Below are positions 48,671 through 59,461 of a DNA stretch of 64,000 nt, one piece after another. A program made the translations under genes and the position numbers. Source of the stretch: Tetranychus cinnabarinus (taxonomy: Eukaryota > Arthropoda > Arachnida > Trombidiformes > Tetranychidae); NCBI GenBank assembly GCA_022266195.1, contig WHVY01000002.1:10555001-10619000 (forward strand), given 5' to 3'. The notes under the pieces were generated by a model that was not told the DNA's origin, did no database searches, and saw only the letters and a program-made list of their open reading frames with translations. Position 1 is the first letter of the stretch. The number at the start of each line of letters is the position of its first letter.

Positions 48671-49299
48671 ATGGCTCACAAAACTGTAAGTACTTCTGAA
48701 TGTTAGAGTCGACTTTTTACTCATTTTACTGATTTTTTTCTTGGTCTTTTTTTCAGTCTAAAGATCTCAAATCTAAAAAGAAGCAAAGAAGTGCCTCGTC
48801 CAAGCTCCGCAAACAACCTGTGACTATTGTACGCTCCCAATCACGACCCCAAACACGACTCCAATCACGACGAGACAACAACACCTTTACCACTAGAACC
48901 GATATTGGCAATATCTCACCTCAAAAGCCACAGCAACTCTTTTGGTATAAGCGTTTGGAAGGATTGAGAGCGACCATTTTGCGCTCCAATTCTTGTGAAA
49001 GTTTCGATTTGCCTGATAATATTAAACCAGTGGGACCTCATATTGGAAACGATACAGCCTTTAGGAGTGTCATAAGTTCCCTGCATCTTAACCAAGGTCC
49101 AATTATTGGACAAACAGCTGGAAGAAGCGTCTTAAACGCGCACCCGGATGTCTTTTTGGATCCTAAACAACCCTTAGTTGAAACTATGATAATATCTGAT
49201 GACGATATTCGTGAACAAGAAGAGGTAGTTAACTCACTGAGACGTGAATTGGCCTTAGCGCTGCAGGATTATGAAAAAAGTCAATATTGTAAATACTAA
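48671..49299 (+). CDS. MBD2/3-like protein lacking the methyl-CpG-binding domain
   Basis: Two exons (48671-48685, 48757-49299) encode 185 residues. The first exon codes only MAHKT. After a Lys/Ser/Arg-rich stretch, residues from about 56 match the region after the MBD domain in MBD2/MBD3: PQQLFWYKRLEGLRA, LPDNIKPVGP, the SLHLNQGPIIGQTAGRSVLNAHP segment, DPKQPLVETMIISDDDIREQEE and a terminal coiled coil (VVNSLRRELALALQDYEKS). In MBD2/3 this region recruits the NuRD complex; the coiled coil pairs with p66/GATAD2. The MBD fold should lie before it, but only about 55 residues of basic, repeat-like sequence (SQSRPQTRLQSRR) are there. Upstream DNA to the HMG stop shows no MBD exon. Likely a NuRD scaffold without methyl-DNA reading. 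Confidence 0.85.
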
Positions 49300-49370
49300 T
49301 AATAATTGTAATGCATTGTATATAACAAAATGAATCGACTTTCTTTTACCTAATGTCTTTTGAATATTCA

Positions 49371-49376
49371 AATAAA
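49371..49376 (+). terminator. Poly(A) signal AATAAA
   Basis: AATAAA 72 bp after the stop of the MBD2/3-like gene. Confidence 0.6.
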
Positions 49377-49719
49377 AGTGATTTATAACGACTTGAGTTT
49401 ATGTTCCAATTTATTTATCGGGCTAATTTTATTTTATTATTCTCTATATAATTCTTATTGGACAGTAACTAAGACTCGGCCAAGAAATAAATCAACTCGT
49501 AGTTTGTAGGATTTGGCTTTTGGTAGGATCAATTGTGTGAATATATTGAGTGTTGAAGCACCGGTGCTTTAAGTTTACTAAAAAACCGAGATCAAATGTC
49601 ACTGAAACACGGTTGTTGCTAAAAAGATACAATTATTAATTACACAATAAATATCAAATTGATACAAAAACTTAAAGAAAAATACACAAAAACGAGCGAA
49701 AATAAATTTCTTTCAAATT

Positions 49720-50180
49720 ACGACTCTTTAAGTTTGTAGAGACATAAGAACTGAGTACTTCTTTGCGATTCTAAAAGTTTCTCTGATCAATAGTTTTCAA
49801 GAAAATCGAGATCAAATTTGAAACTTCGATCATCTTTTATTCAATTATGGAAACAGATTTTTTCATGAGACTCATTATACTGATCTAACTTTTAATGGCT
49901 AATGAGAAAATGAACTTATTTCGAGGAATAGGACTTTTCTTTTTCTGCAAAACTGTTTAGTTCGATTATTAGTTAAACTGACCTCATTCTGTGACCATAA
50001 GAGTTAGAGAGGTGAAACTTATTGTTTATCCATAAAAATTGTTAATGAAAATCATGGATTAAACACTTTTAACAATATATCAATAGTACTCCTGATTTAG
50101 GCCATTGGACTTAAAACTTTGAGCCTCAATCTTTCGAGTATGGTAGCACCTGCAGTCATCATTATTTCACTAATTTGATT
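49720..50180 (+). repeat. Foldback-repeat family, copy B (outer left arm)
   Basis: Non-coding repeat unit starting near TTTGTAGAGACATAAGAACTG, then AAAATCGAGATCAAATTTG, AACTTCGATCATC, TTATGGAAACAGATTTTTTC and ending near GTGGCACC-type DNA before AATTTGATTC. The same order of motifs occurs in the inner left arm and, reversed, in copies C2 and D. No open frame. Confidence 0.8.
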
Positions 50181-51750
50181 CTAAACTAATTAATAATCCA
50201 AATTTATTCAATAATTATCCATTAGCGCGTTCTAAGTATATTATTTGGGCTGTAAATGATCGAGCAACATCTTATTTAACAAAACAAACTCATAAAAACC
50301 CGTTTCTTGGTTTTTAAACCATTTTTCTGGTTAAACTTCGAAATGAAATGCAAAAAGTAATGCCCAAGGCTGAAAAATTTGAGTTGAGAACTGAAAATTG
50401 CTGAATTTGTAAGGGCAAAGAAACTGTGTCCATTGGTGCTGTTAAAAAGTTCATCCGATGGACAGTTACCTAGAAAATCGAGGTCAAAGTTGAAACTTCG
50501 ATCACATTTTGTACACCTATGGAAACAGATTTTTCACCAAACTATTTTTGCCTGATGTAGCTTTTGATGGAGATTCAGAAAATGGTCTTATATTGAGAAA
50601 TGACATTTTCGTTTTCTGTAAAACAGGTCAAGTTCAATTTTCGGTTAATCTGACTTTATTCTGTGACCTTATACATTGACGAGCTGAAACTTATTATTTG
50701 TCAGTAAGAATTGTTAGCTCACATTATGGATTAAATACTTTTTATAATTTATCAATAATTCTATTGATTTTGTTCCATTTGTCTAAAAACTTCTAACCTT
50801 AATATTTCGAAAAGGACATCACCTAAAATCATTATTCTTTGACCAAACACTAGCTATCATTATGGACTATAATATCTTGAAATATTGCATCATTCAAGAT
50901 CTTGAAAAGAAAGTTACAGCATTTTACGATTCATGTTGATAGATTTGAGACTTGGTTTATAAAGTTGAATGGTTATCAAACACAAATCTTATGCATACGA
51001 AAGAATCTTCAGCAATAAATGAATTTGCTTGGCTTTTACTCGGTATTTAATCATATAATGTTGTAGCCCATAACAATATCTAATGTTTGATCAAAGAATA
51101 ATGATTTTAGGTAATGTCCTTTTCGAAATATTGAGATTAGAAGTTTTTAGACCAATGGCACTAAATCAAGAGAACTATTGATAAATTGTTAAAAATATTT
51201 TATCCATGATTTTAGCCAACAGTATTTATGGATAAACAATAAGTTTCAGCTCGTCAATGTATAAGGTCACAGAATAAAGTCAGATTAACCGAAAATTGAA
51301 CTTGACCTGTTTTACAGAAAACGAAAATGTCATTTTTCAATATAAGACCATTTTCTGAATCTCCATCAAAAGCTACATCAGGGAAAAATAGTTTGGTGAA
51401 AAATCTGTTTCCATAGGTGTACAAAATGTGATCGAAGTTTCAACTTTGACCTCGATTTTCTAGGTAACTGTCCATCGGATGAACTTTTTAACAGCACCAA
51501 TGGACACAGTTTCTTTGCCCTTACAAATTCAGCAATTTTCAACTCTCAACTCAAATGTTCGAGTCTTTGGCAGCACTCTTTGCATTTCATTTGCAAACTT
51601 AACCAGAAAATTGGTTTAAAAACCAAGAAATGGGTTTATATGAGTTTGTTTTGTTAAATAAGATGTTGCTCGATCATTTAAAGCCCAAACATCGTAATCT
51701 AAATGCGCTAATCGATTTTTATTGAATGGAATTGAATTATTAGTTAGTAA
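50180..51750. repeat. Large palindrome with about 0.7-kb arms
   Basis: The left arm (about 50180-50875) and right arm (about 51045-51750) are reverse complements with few mismatches over their whole length. Examples: GGCTGTAAATGATCGAGCAA near 50249 against its mirror near 51665, and GTTCATCCGATGGACAGTTA near 50451 against TAACTGTCCATCGGATGAAC near 51464. The centre is near 50960 with an unpaired spacer of about 170 bp. No coding capacity is visible in either arm. Confidence 0.9.
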
Positions 51751-52515
51751 AGGATTAAATTGGCGAAAGAATGGTGACTGTAGGTAATGCCATTTTTGAG
51801 ATATTGAGACTCAAACTTATAAGGCCGATGGCCAAAATCAAGAGAACTGTTCATGAATTGAAAAAAATGAACAATCCACAATATGTGCAAACAATTTTTA
51901 TGCGCTAATAATGAGTTTGAGGTTTCTAACTGTTGCGGTCACAGGCATCGGTTGGTTTGTTTAGAAATCGAACTTATCTGTTTTACAGAAAACAAAAAAT
52001 TACTTTCCTCAAAATAAGTGCATTTTCTGGTTTCTCATTAAAAGTTACTGCGGGTAAATGATTTCTATGAAAAAATCTGATCAGACAACTGTACAAAAGC
52101 GATCGAAGTTACAACTGACCTCGATTTTCCAGCACAATTATGATCTACTATGAAGTACATAGTTTTCATACCCTTATAAACCCACCAACCCACCACCACC
52201 CACTTATCAACTTTTTACTCAAATGTTCGAGCTTTTGGCAGTGCTTTTTGTATTTCATTTTCAAGTTTAACCAGAAAATTGGTTTATTTGTCAAGAAATG
52301 GGTTAAGATGAGTTTGTTTTGTTTAATAAGTTGTTTCTCGTTGATTTAAAACACAAACATCAAGAGCCAAATGCGCTAATTGAAAGTTTTAAATTGCATT
52401 GAATTAGGCATCAGTAAAGAGTTAAATTGGTGATAGAATGATGATTGTGGGTGCTATCATATTCGAAATATTGAGGCACAAAGTTTTAGACCAATGGGCA
52501 AAATCAAGAGAACTA
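51750..52515 (-). repeat. Foldback-repeat family, copies D and E (outer right arm)
   Basis: Copy D (about 51760-52380) repeats the family motifs in the right-arm orientation (AAATCAAGAGAACTGTTCATG, GTACAAAAGCGATCGAAGTT, GGTTTATTTGTCAAGAAATGG). A second start of the unit (copy E, about 52430-52515) is cut off after AAATCAAGAGAACTAG. Together with copy B this extends the palindrome to roughly 49.7-52.2 kb. Confidence 0.8.
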
Positions 52516-52649
52516 GTAACAAGTAATAATTAGTAACTAGTAATTTTTAGTAACAACCCTGAAAAACCATTGGACTGATGAAAAGTCCATTTTTCACTGA
52601 ATAATCATTTGAACAATTATGACTTCAAACTTTTACAAACTAGTGCTCT

Positions 52650-52955
52650 GTGTTAGTAACTGGACCATTCATGATGAGAGACAAAAAACTTAATGAAAAG
52701 TATTGAATGTAACAATGAAAATGGATGAGTCTTGTTGATCACTCAAGAAACAGGGACAGAAGTAATTAGAAAGAGAGAAAGATGACAAAGAAATAAAAAC
52801 TGAACAAAACTATAAAACAAACAATTAAAGTTATAGTTGACAATTCTAAAACTTTCTAACTTTCCTAAACTTTCCGAGTTTTGTGATAAAGATTCTCATT
52901 GTTTTGCTCTTTACAGGATTATTGGTTCCATCTGCGAACGATGATACTCCATCAT
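52650..52955 (-). pseudogene. Inverted copy of the 5' end of the TOX-like HMG gene
   Basis: In reverse complement this matches 47104-47407 closely: the 5' region (CATCGTTCGCAGATGGAACC, GTTTCTTGAGTGATCAACAA), the ATG, and the first nine or so codons (to ACACAGAGC). It then diverges at once. It has no rest of the gene. It could still carry promoter activity, firing toward lower coordinates into the palindrome. Confidence 0.9.
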
Positions 52956-52959
52956 GATA

Positions 52960-53520
52960 CGATGATTCAGTCAAACCTTCCGCATTCTGCGATGTAAAAG
53001 TTAAGGAATTGAATCTTATTGTTAGTCGATGAAAATTGTTGGTGTACATAATTGATCAAATACTTTTAACAATTTATCAACGGTTCTCTTGATTTTGGCC
53101 ATTGGCCTCAGAACTTAGAGTCTCATTATTTCGAGAAATTTTATAAATCATTGATGATTGATTAAGGAATGAGGATTGCATACTGTCCTTAATGCCATGC
53201 AACGCAGTGTATGATGCCGTTCTCGGAATATTGAGGTTCAAAGTTTTTAAACCAATGGCCAAAATCAAGAGAACCGTTGATAAATTGTTAAAGGTATTTG
53301 ATCCATGACATGTACCAACAATATCTATTGACTATCAATAAGTTTCAGCTCTCTGTGTCTTATGGTCAAGAATGCGGAAGGTTTGACTGAAAATCGAACT
53401 GATGTGTTTTATTCTGAACAGAAAATTTCATCTCTCAAAATAATTTTCTGGTTGACTATCAAAATTTACATCTTTAAATGAGTTTCATGAAAAAAATCTG
53501 CTTCATAATTGTAAAGAAAG
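52960..53520. repeat. Second foldback pair (copies F and G)
   Basis: The left arm (about 52960-53130) and right arm (about 53215-53395) pair as reverse complements. For example, TCAGTCAAACCTTCCGCATTC near 52966 mirrors GAATGCGGAAGGTTTGACTG near 53369, and TTATCAACGGTTCTCTTGAT mirrors ATCAAGAGAACCGTTGATAA. The centre is near 53172. Copy G continues to about 53520 with the usual family motifs. Confidence 0.85.
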
Positions 53521-54110
53521 ATTTAACAGGCAATTGAGTTCATAATCGATTCCAACACACAGTTTCATCAAAGTCAATTTCGCAGTTTTATAAATATTTT
53601 CATGCAAAAAACTCAAAAAAAAGATTGAATACTGAAAATTTAAGGAATACACTTGAAACAGTTCTAGTTCGACTTTAAGTTGCATTTTCTTACTTAAAGC
53701 TAAAACTAAGAAACTCGCTCTTGATCCAAACATCTTTCATTTATTTTTTGTACCCTTTATTGGTATTTATTAGCTCTAAATTGTGACAATTAAATGAGCA
53801 TTCAACATTAAATATTGACGCAAGCTTTGTGTAAATAGCTAAATGAGCTATTCTCCGATCAAATACACGTAAAATAACAGCGTTTGTTTTGGTAAAATAT
53901 TTTAAAAATATCTCGACTCAAGATTTTTTACTCAACATTTGAATTTACAATGTCTGTTTATTTTGTTTTATTATGTAATGTAGATTACAGTAATCAAAGA
54001 CAGTTCAAATATGATATCCTACTTAGTTTTGCTACATAAAAAACGAATTAAACTTGTTTTGTAAGGGAAAGCCATAGTTTTTGATCTCAAAAAATCCCAT
54101 AACATTGAAA
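53521..54110. other. Intergenic DNA
   Basis: It begins with AGATTTAACAGGCAATTGAG, also present at about 45466 next to the MYORG fragment. No gene was recognised. Confidence 0.45.
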
Positions 54111-55384
54111 ATGGAAGTGTCAAAAAGTGAAAGTGTTAAGAAAAAGGTATTCTTTATTTGTTTAATTTAATCATTCTCTAATTTATATTTTTGACTCCAC
54201 AGAAGAGGAGACTGAGACTGGAAGAAAAACTCAAGATCATTGATGCGGTTGATAGAGGTTTTCCCTATGCTGAGATTGCTTCACAGTATGGAATATCCAT
54301 TGGATCAATTGCTTACATCAATAGTAATAAGCAGACTTACTTATCAGCGATAGAGAAGGGTTATAACCTGGATATCAAAAAGACACCCACTGAGGTTACC
54401 CAGAGATGTGACCAAGAAATAAAAGAATTCATCGAAAAATCTCTCAACGCAAATTTACCTCTGAGTAGGAACTTGATTACTACTGTGGCAAAAGAATCAT
54501 ACACTGACAATGGCAAGACCGATTTTAAAGGATCAAATGGTTATTATAACAGGCTCAAAAAGAGATTAAACTTGAAAAAATTGAAATTGCCCGAAGATGA
54601 TGCTGCGGTTGGCTCGTTAAAGTTACACAAATGGAAACTTGCTTCATTTGAAATTATTAGTGAATATACGCAAAACAACATTTACAATCTTGATGAGACT
54701 GGACTGCTGATGAAAAAAAGTCCGGAATGTACTTTTTTTGATGACAATGACAATAACGACGATGAAAGCGAGGAAGTAAAGCAAAAGAAAAGAGAGAAAA
54801 AAGGAAGATCTTGGTTAACAATAATTTTTATTTGTAACATGAGTGGAGTCAAGGAAAAGTTAAAAGTTATCAACAGATACGAAAAACCAAGAGCTCTCAG
54901 ACGATACAATTTTGATCATACCAAGCTTCCAGTTGATTATTATTTCAATGACAATGCCATAATGACTTCGAATATTTTTCAGTCAATAATAATGAAATGG
55001 AATGAGGAGCTGAAAATTCAAAATAGAAATGTCTTGTTGCTGCTTGACAAATTAAAAGGTCATCACATTGATTTTGTCCCTTCTAATATTAAATTTTTGT
55101 ATCTCCATCCTGATTCTACACCAGTGATTCAACCTTTAGAAGCTGGAATTATAAAGGAATTTAAAGATCATTACATTTCTCGCTATCGAAAGTGTTTACT
55201 TGAAGAAATGGAAAAAACTGCAACTAATATCCAATTTGCTATTAAAAAATTAAATATTGTAAATGTTATTCAATTAATCAATTTTGCTTGGCAAGATGTA
55301 AAAACTGAAACAATCTGTGATTGTTGGAAAAATGTTCTCGACCAAAGACAAAATTTTGCCTCTCTTTTTGACCACAATTATTAA
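54111..55384 (+). CDS. Pogo/Tigger-type transposase-derived protein
   Basis: Two exons (54111-54146, 54203-55384) encode 405 residues. The start is the ATG at 54111; the intron falls in the Lys/Arg run, giving KKKKRRLRLEEKLKIIDAVD, the usual N terminus of pogo/CENP-B/Jerky proteins. A psq-type helix-turn-helix (about 17-55) and a CENPB-type second domain (about 75-140; FKGSNGYYNRLKKRLNLKK) precede a DDE domain with NLDETGL (Asp176), LLLLDKLKGHH (Asp294, usual DNxxxH altered) and IQPLEAGIIKEFK (third acid is Glu325 where Asp is usual). An acidic insert (DDNDNNDDESEEV) follows the first Asp. The frame is intact, no terminal inverted repeats were noticed beside it, and it has an intron: compatible with a domesticated gene, though an old transposon copy is not excluded. 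Confidence 0.85.
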
Positions 55385-56515
55385 AACTATTTAAATTATT
55401 AGATTAATTTACATGAAATATTATTCATACATAAGTATTATCAAAATTTCCATATTTATTTATGGTTCCAAATCATGTTTACAGTGTAGACATTGAGTAG
55501 TCTAAAGTTGTATGAAATTTAAATTTGATCTTGGTTGAAATGTAGCTGCAGAAAATTCTTGAGATAAGTTCTGTTTGTTCAAAGACTTCTGATTATGTAC
55601 ACAGCGTAATTATCTTTGCTATATGGATAATTTTTGTCGTTGGAATGTTATTAAAGTAAATAATATCTAATCCTTGACAGGAAAAACAGGTTAATTGGAA
55701 AGAAAAAACAACCACTTTACAAAGTTGATTCAGCTAGATAAAACAGCCACTTGTTAGTAAAAACTCTTTTTCATTGACTTTTTCCCTATTCAGCTTTTAA
55801 TATCTTTTTTATTATCTAATAGTATTTTTAATTAATATTTAGTTTACTTAGTATTTCAATTAAACATCTGAACACTGTGACCAAAGTATTTTATTTGTGT
55901 CTTTCTCCTGGCTTCAATCAAATTCCTATACTGTACGTAAACTGAAAATAATATAAACCTTGTCCGGTTGTGCCTCTTGAAATTGACTCATTAAAAAATC
56001 TAAACGGTTTTCACTAGTGAGTATTCATCATTCGGATAAACAACAACCCTGACTTTAATCACCAAAGCTAATTTCATCAATTTAGATGGTCGTCGTTTGA
56101 AATATTGAACTGTTTAATATTTTTGTGAAACTGCTGGTGTTATATGGTAGCAGTGTGGCAATGATGATGTTACAACATTCAATTCAAGTCAAAGAGTAAA
56201 CTCATTTCCTCGCCTGTTAATTTGATTCAATTGTCACCAATTTTTTTACTCATTGTTTGTTTGCAAGTATTGTAAGGAGAAATAATAGAGATCTGATTGT
56301 GCTGTTTATTTCTGTCCTTTCATTTCCGAAGGAAATCCAGTTTAATAGTTTAACAATTGGTTAGGCCTTGGTTTTACCCTCTTCATGTGGTGCCTGTTTT
56401 CTTTTTGTGTGTTCTTTAATTGGTCCATTCAACACTGAACTCTTTCTTTTTCGTTAATCAATCCACCCTCTTTAATTGTTCCTGTTTTTTGTATTGAAAT
56501 TCTACGAGACGAATC
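55385..56515. other. Intergenic DNA and MYORG-like upstream region
   Basis: No gene was recognised. About 56088-56320 is repeated at 45495-45732 and is the upstream part of the MYORG-like gene. Confidence 0.5.
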
Positions 56516-58786
56516 ATGCAATCCTCCACAAGCAACGAATATCTGGTTAAAGATGGTCGATCCCTAAAAAAATCAGCTAGTGTACCCTCATCACCAGAAT
56601 TGTCATCATCTCGACGACGTAGTTCACATGGAACTGTGTTACAGTTGAGTGAAGATAATGGAACTTGGAAAGTTGCCGGTGAAACGGGTGTCACTAAGGA
56701 AGCTGTGAAAATGTCTAAAGTTTCAATGATTCTAGAATTATCTAAAAAACCAGAGTTTCGCTATCGTATTAGTGTGGCTCTGTTTTTTTTCTGTATTGCT
56801 ATCCTGGTCATGAGTACAAGCCTTTTGGATCAAAGACGTCGTCTGATAAAAGCCCTGTCCATTAAAATTTATCTCCACGAGGAACATCGCCATTTCTCTT
56901 TACTTGACTCAACCGGTGCTCCATATGTTAAAGTGCATTATGGTGTCAACTTGCCACTTGACATTAAACCTTTCAGCTGTTACATTCAACATTTAAATGA
57001 TCAGCAACCAACTATTTGCCGTGATTGGGAGTATCGTGCTCATCTTACCATTGACCATCAACCCAAAGAGCAAGATATAAATTGTTACCGAGTCTCTTGG
57101 GAAAGCTATTCTCATACAGGACCAACATTGAAAGATTGTATCAGTTTAGGCGATGGGTCGTGGTTCGGAATGGGGGAAACTTTTGGTACACCATGGCCAT
57201 TGAACAAGTGGTCTCAGAATATGACAGCTTTTGTTACCAACCATAGTAAAGGGAAGTTGTCACCTTTAGGCTCAGTCATTAAGCGTTACTGGATCTCTTC
57301 AAAAGGAGTCAGTATCAGTGTTCCTCTACATACACCATTGTTTTTCAGTTTTAATTCATCTTCAAATAGTTTCCCCGATCAACAGCTTTGTTTGGAAGCA
57401 CGCACAAACACTTATCCTTATGATTACTCCAAAGGATCACGTCCTAATCTAGAGTATACTATTTGCACCGGACCTAATGTTAACAATCTTCATACCCATG
57501 TTTCACGTACTTGGCTGGCTCGAACTCGAAATAATTCTTCTTCGGAATCCAGTGAGCAAGTTATTCCCCAATCAATTTTCTTAGAGAAACCAATTTGGAA
57601 TATCGATAGAAAAGTGATGACTTCTTTAAACCATGAAAAGTTGGAGAACTATTCAACAAAAATAGTTGATTTCGGAATTGAACCAGGTTTCCTACTGATT
57701 GATATGAAATGGGAAAGATTCATTGGTGATTTAAAAATCAATTCAACTCAATTTCCTGAACCAATTAAGGAATTCACCATTTTAAAAAGAAGAGGATTCA
57801 AAATACTTCTTTCTGTTTCACCTTTTCTCGAGTTATCGTCTCCATTATTTACCGATGCTTTCACCGAAAATATAGTGTTTACACACGAACACTTAAAAAC
57901 GCCATTAATTACTCGTTGTGAACCTGAATCGACTCAACTTTGCGCTGTCATCAATCTAATCAATGCTACAACTCATGAGTGGTTTTTAAATAGATTAACC
58001 AATCTAACCGACTATTCCATCCATGGATTGTTTTTCAAAGGAGTTCAAGTCTCTCGAATGCCTCATTTTTACATTCCTGACAGTTCGAGAACAATTAATC
58101 CTGACATGTACCAAATTTATTACAAAAGTGTTGCCTCAACCAGTTATGATTTATTCGGAATGGATACTTCAGCAGGAACCAAAGGTATACCAGGTTTCAT
58201 CAGGATAGCTCCGCGTGAATCAACATGGCGTTCATTAAAAACCATAATACCAACAGTTTTGTCAATTGGCCTCGTTGGTTTCCCTATTGTGAATCCTGGA
58301 TCAGTTGGTGGAGATATTCCAGTTTTAAATACAAATGAAACTACTGATGAATTGTACATTAGATGGTTTGAATTGGCTACGTTTTTACCTGTCCTTCAAT
58401 TATCCAATGTTCCTAGAGGTGACATAACTATTCTTAAATTGGTTAAGAAATTTATCAACATTAGAGAGTACCAATTGTTACCAATTATGAAAAACTGTAT
58501 GACCGAAAATTTAACCAAAGGTTGGCCCATCGTTAGACCAATTTGGTGGTTGGACTCACAATCAGCTGAAACTTATACCATTGATGACCAGTTTGCGATT
58601 GGAAATGAGATTCTGGTTGCTCCTATCCTTGAAATGGGAAAGACGACCAGAGATATTTATCTACCTTCTGGTTGGTGGAAAGATGAAATTTTGGGTCAAA
58701 CTATTAGAGGCGGTAAATGGATGAGAAATTATTCTGTTGACCTTTACAAGATAGCCTATTTTACGCGAATCAACGAGCAAACTTAA
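56516..58786 (+). CDS. MYORG-like GH31 membrane protein, probably catalytically inactive
   Basis: A single exon of 756 residues. Type II layout: a Ser-rich cytoplasmic tail (1-84), one membrane segment (about 85-104, ISVALFFFCIAILVM) and a large lumenal region with many N-glycosylation sites. It follows MYORG (KIAA1161), an ER/Golgi alpha-galactosidase of family GH31: RDWEYRAHL, GSWFGMGE, LVGFPIVNPGSVGGD, ELYIRWFELATFLPVLQLSNVP, PIVRPIWWLD, DQFAIGNEILVAPILEMGK and RDIYLPSGWWKD are in order. At the nucleophile, family FKFDAGEVSYLP reads LFFKGVQVSRMP, putting Lys508 for the catalytic Asp and Gln511 for Glu. At the acid/base site, DRDSVW reads PRESTW with Glu568 for Asp. A non-catalytic binding or chaperone role is inference. 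A truncated copy lies at 45.5-45.9 kb. Confidence 0.88.
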   Translation: MQSSTSNEYLVKDGRSLKKSASVPSSPELSSSRRRSSHGTVLQLSEDNGTWKVAGETGVTKEAVKMSKVSMILELSKKPEFRYRISVALFFFCIAILVMSTSLLDQRRRLIKALSIKIYLHEEHRHFSLLDSTGAPYVKVHYGVNLPLDIKPFSCYIQHLNDQQPTICRDWEYRAHLTIDHQPKEQDINCYRVSWESYSHTGPTLKDCISLGDGSWFGMGETFGTPWPLNKWSQNMTAFVTNHSKGKLSPLGSVIKRYWISSKGVSISVPLHTPLFFSFNSSSNSFPDQQLCLEARTNTYPYDYSKGSRPNLEYTICTGPNVNNLHTHVSRTWLARTRNNSSSESSEQVIPQSIFLEKPIWNIDRKVMTSLNHEKLENYSTKIVDFGIEPGFLLIDMKWERFIGDLKINSTQFPEPIKEFTILKRRGFKILLSVSPFLELSSPLFTDAFTENIVFTHEHLKTPLITRCEPESTQLCAVINLINATTHEWFLNRLTNLTDYSIHGLFFKGVQVSRMPHFYIPDSSRTINPDMYQIYYKSVASTSYDLFGMDTSAGTKGIPGFIRIAPRESTWRSLKTIIPTVLSIGLVGFPIVNPGSVGGDIPVLNTNETTDELYIRWFELATFLPVLQLSNVPRGDITILKLVKKFINIREYQLLPIMKNCMTENLTKGWPIVRPIWWLDSQSAETYTIDDQFAIGNEILVAPILEMGKTTRDIYLPSGWWKDEILGQTIRGGKWMRNYSVDLYKIAYFTRINEQT

Positions 58787-59461
58787 AGCAACCAATTTTT
58801 AACCAATTTTTTGCCCGAATCAACCAACGCAACTTCTGTGACTTGTATTGCTCAAGCAATTGCAATTAATATAACTTTTAGTGTCAAAGATCTAGTGGCA
58901 TTTGTAAATCTCAATTTTAAGTAATTGTTTTATAATTATTTTGTACTTTCAATTCAAGAACTTTTTTTCTTCAACATTGATTACTAGTGTAACAAATGGA
59001 AAAGGATTTCCAATCATGATCTCATTTTATCTAATATTAAAACAATTTCATTTTACGAACAAAAATCTTATGTAAATCAGATTTAATCATCACCCTCATC
59101 ACCTTCATTCAATTAGTATGGATTTAATGGTGCCTTACTGGATAGTGACTTAATTTATCTTGGCTGAACATTAATATAGTTATTAATAGATCATTCAATA
59201 ATCAAAATGTCCGATTGTTTTATTCAAATCAAATCAACCTTACAGCCTGGTTATGAATGAAACCATGAAAGCTTACAATAGCCTTAAAAGGTTACAATTA
59301 TTGAATATAACGCTAAATCATCCTATCAAATTATCCATTCGCTTTAAAATTTTCATCTTGAATTTAGGGATTGTCATGATTAGTGAGTTGATTTCTTGAT
59401 TGAAACCTTTTGTTGTATTTTCAATGTTCATTGTTAGTGGTAATAAAATTGAATCTAAATC
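58787..59461. other. Intergenic DNA
   Basis: MYORG-like 3' UTR and upstream region of the small secreted gene. No feature was recognised. Confidence 0.5.
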
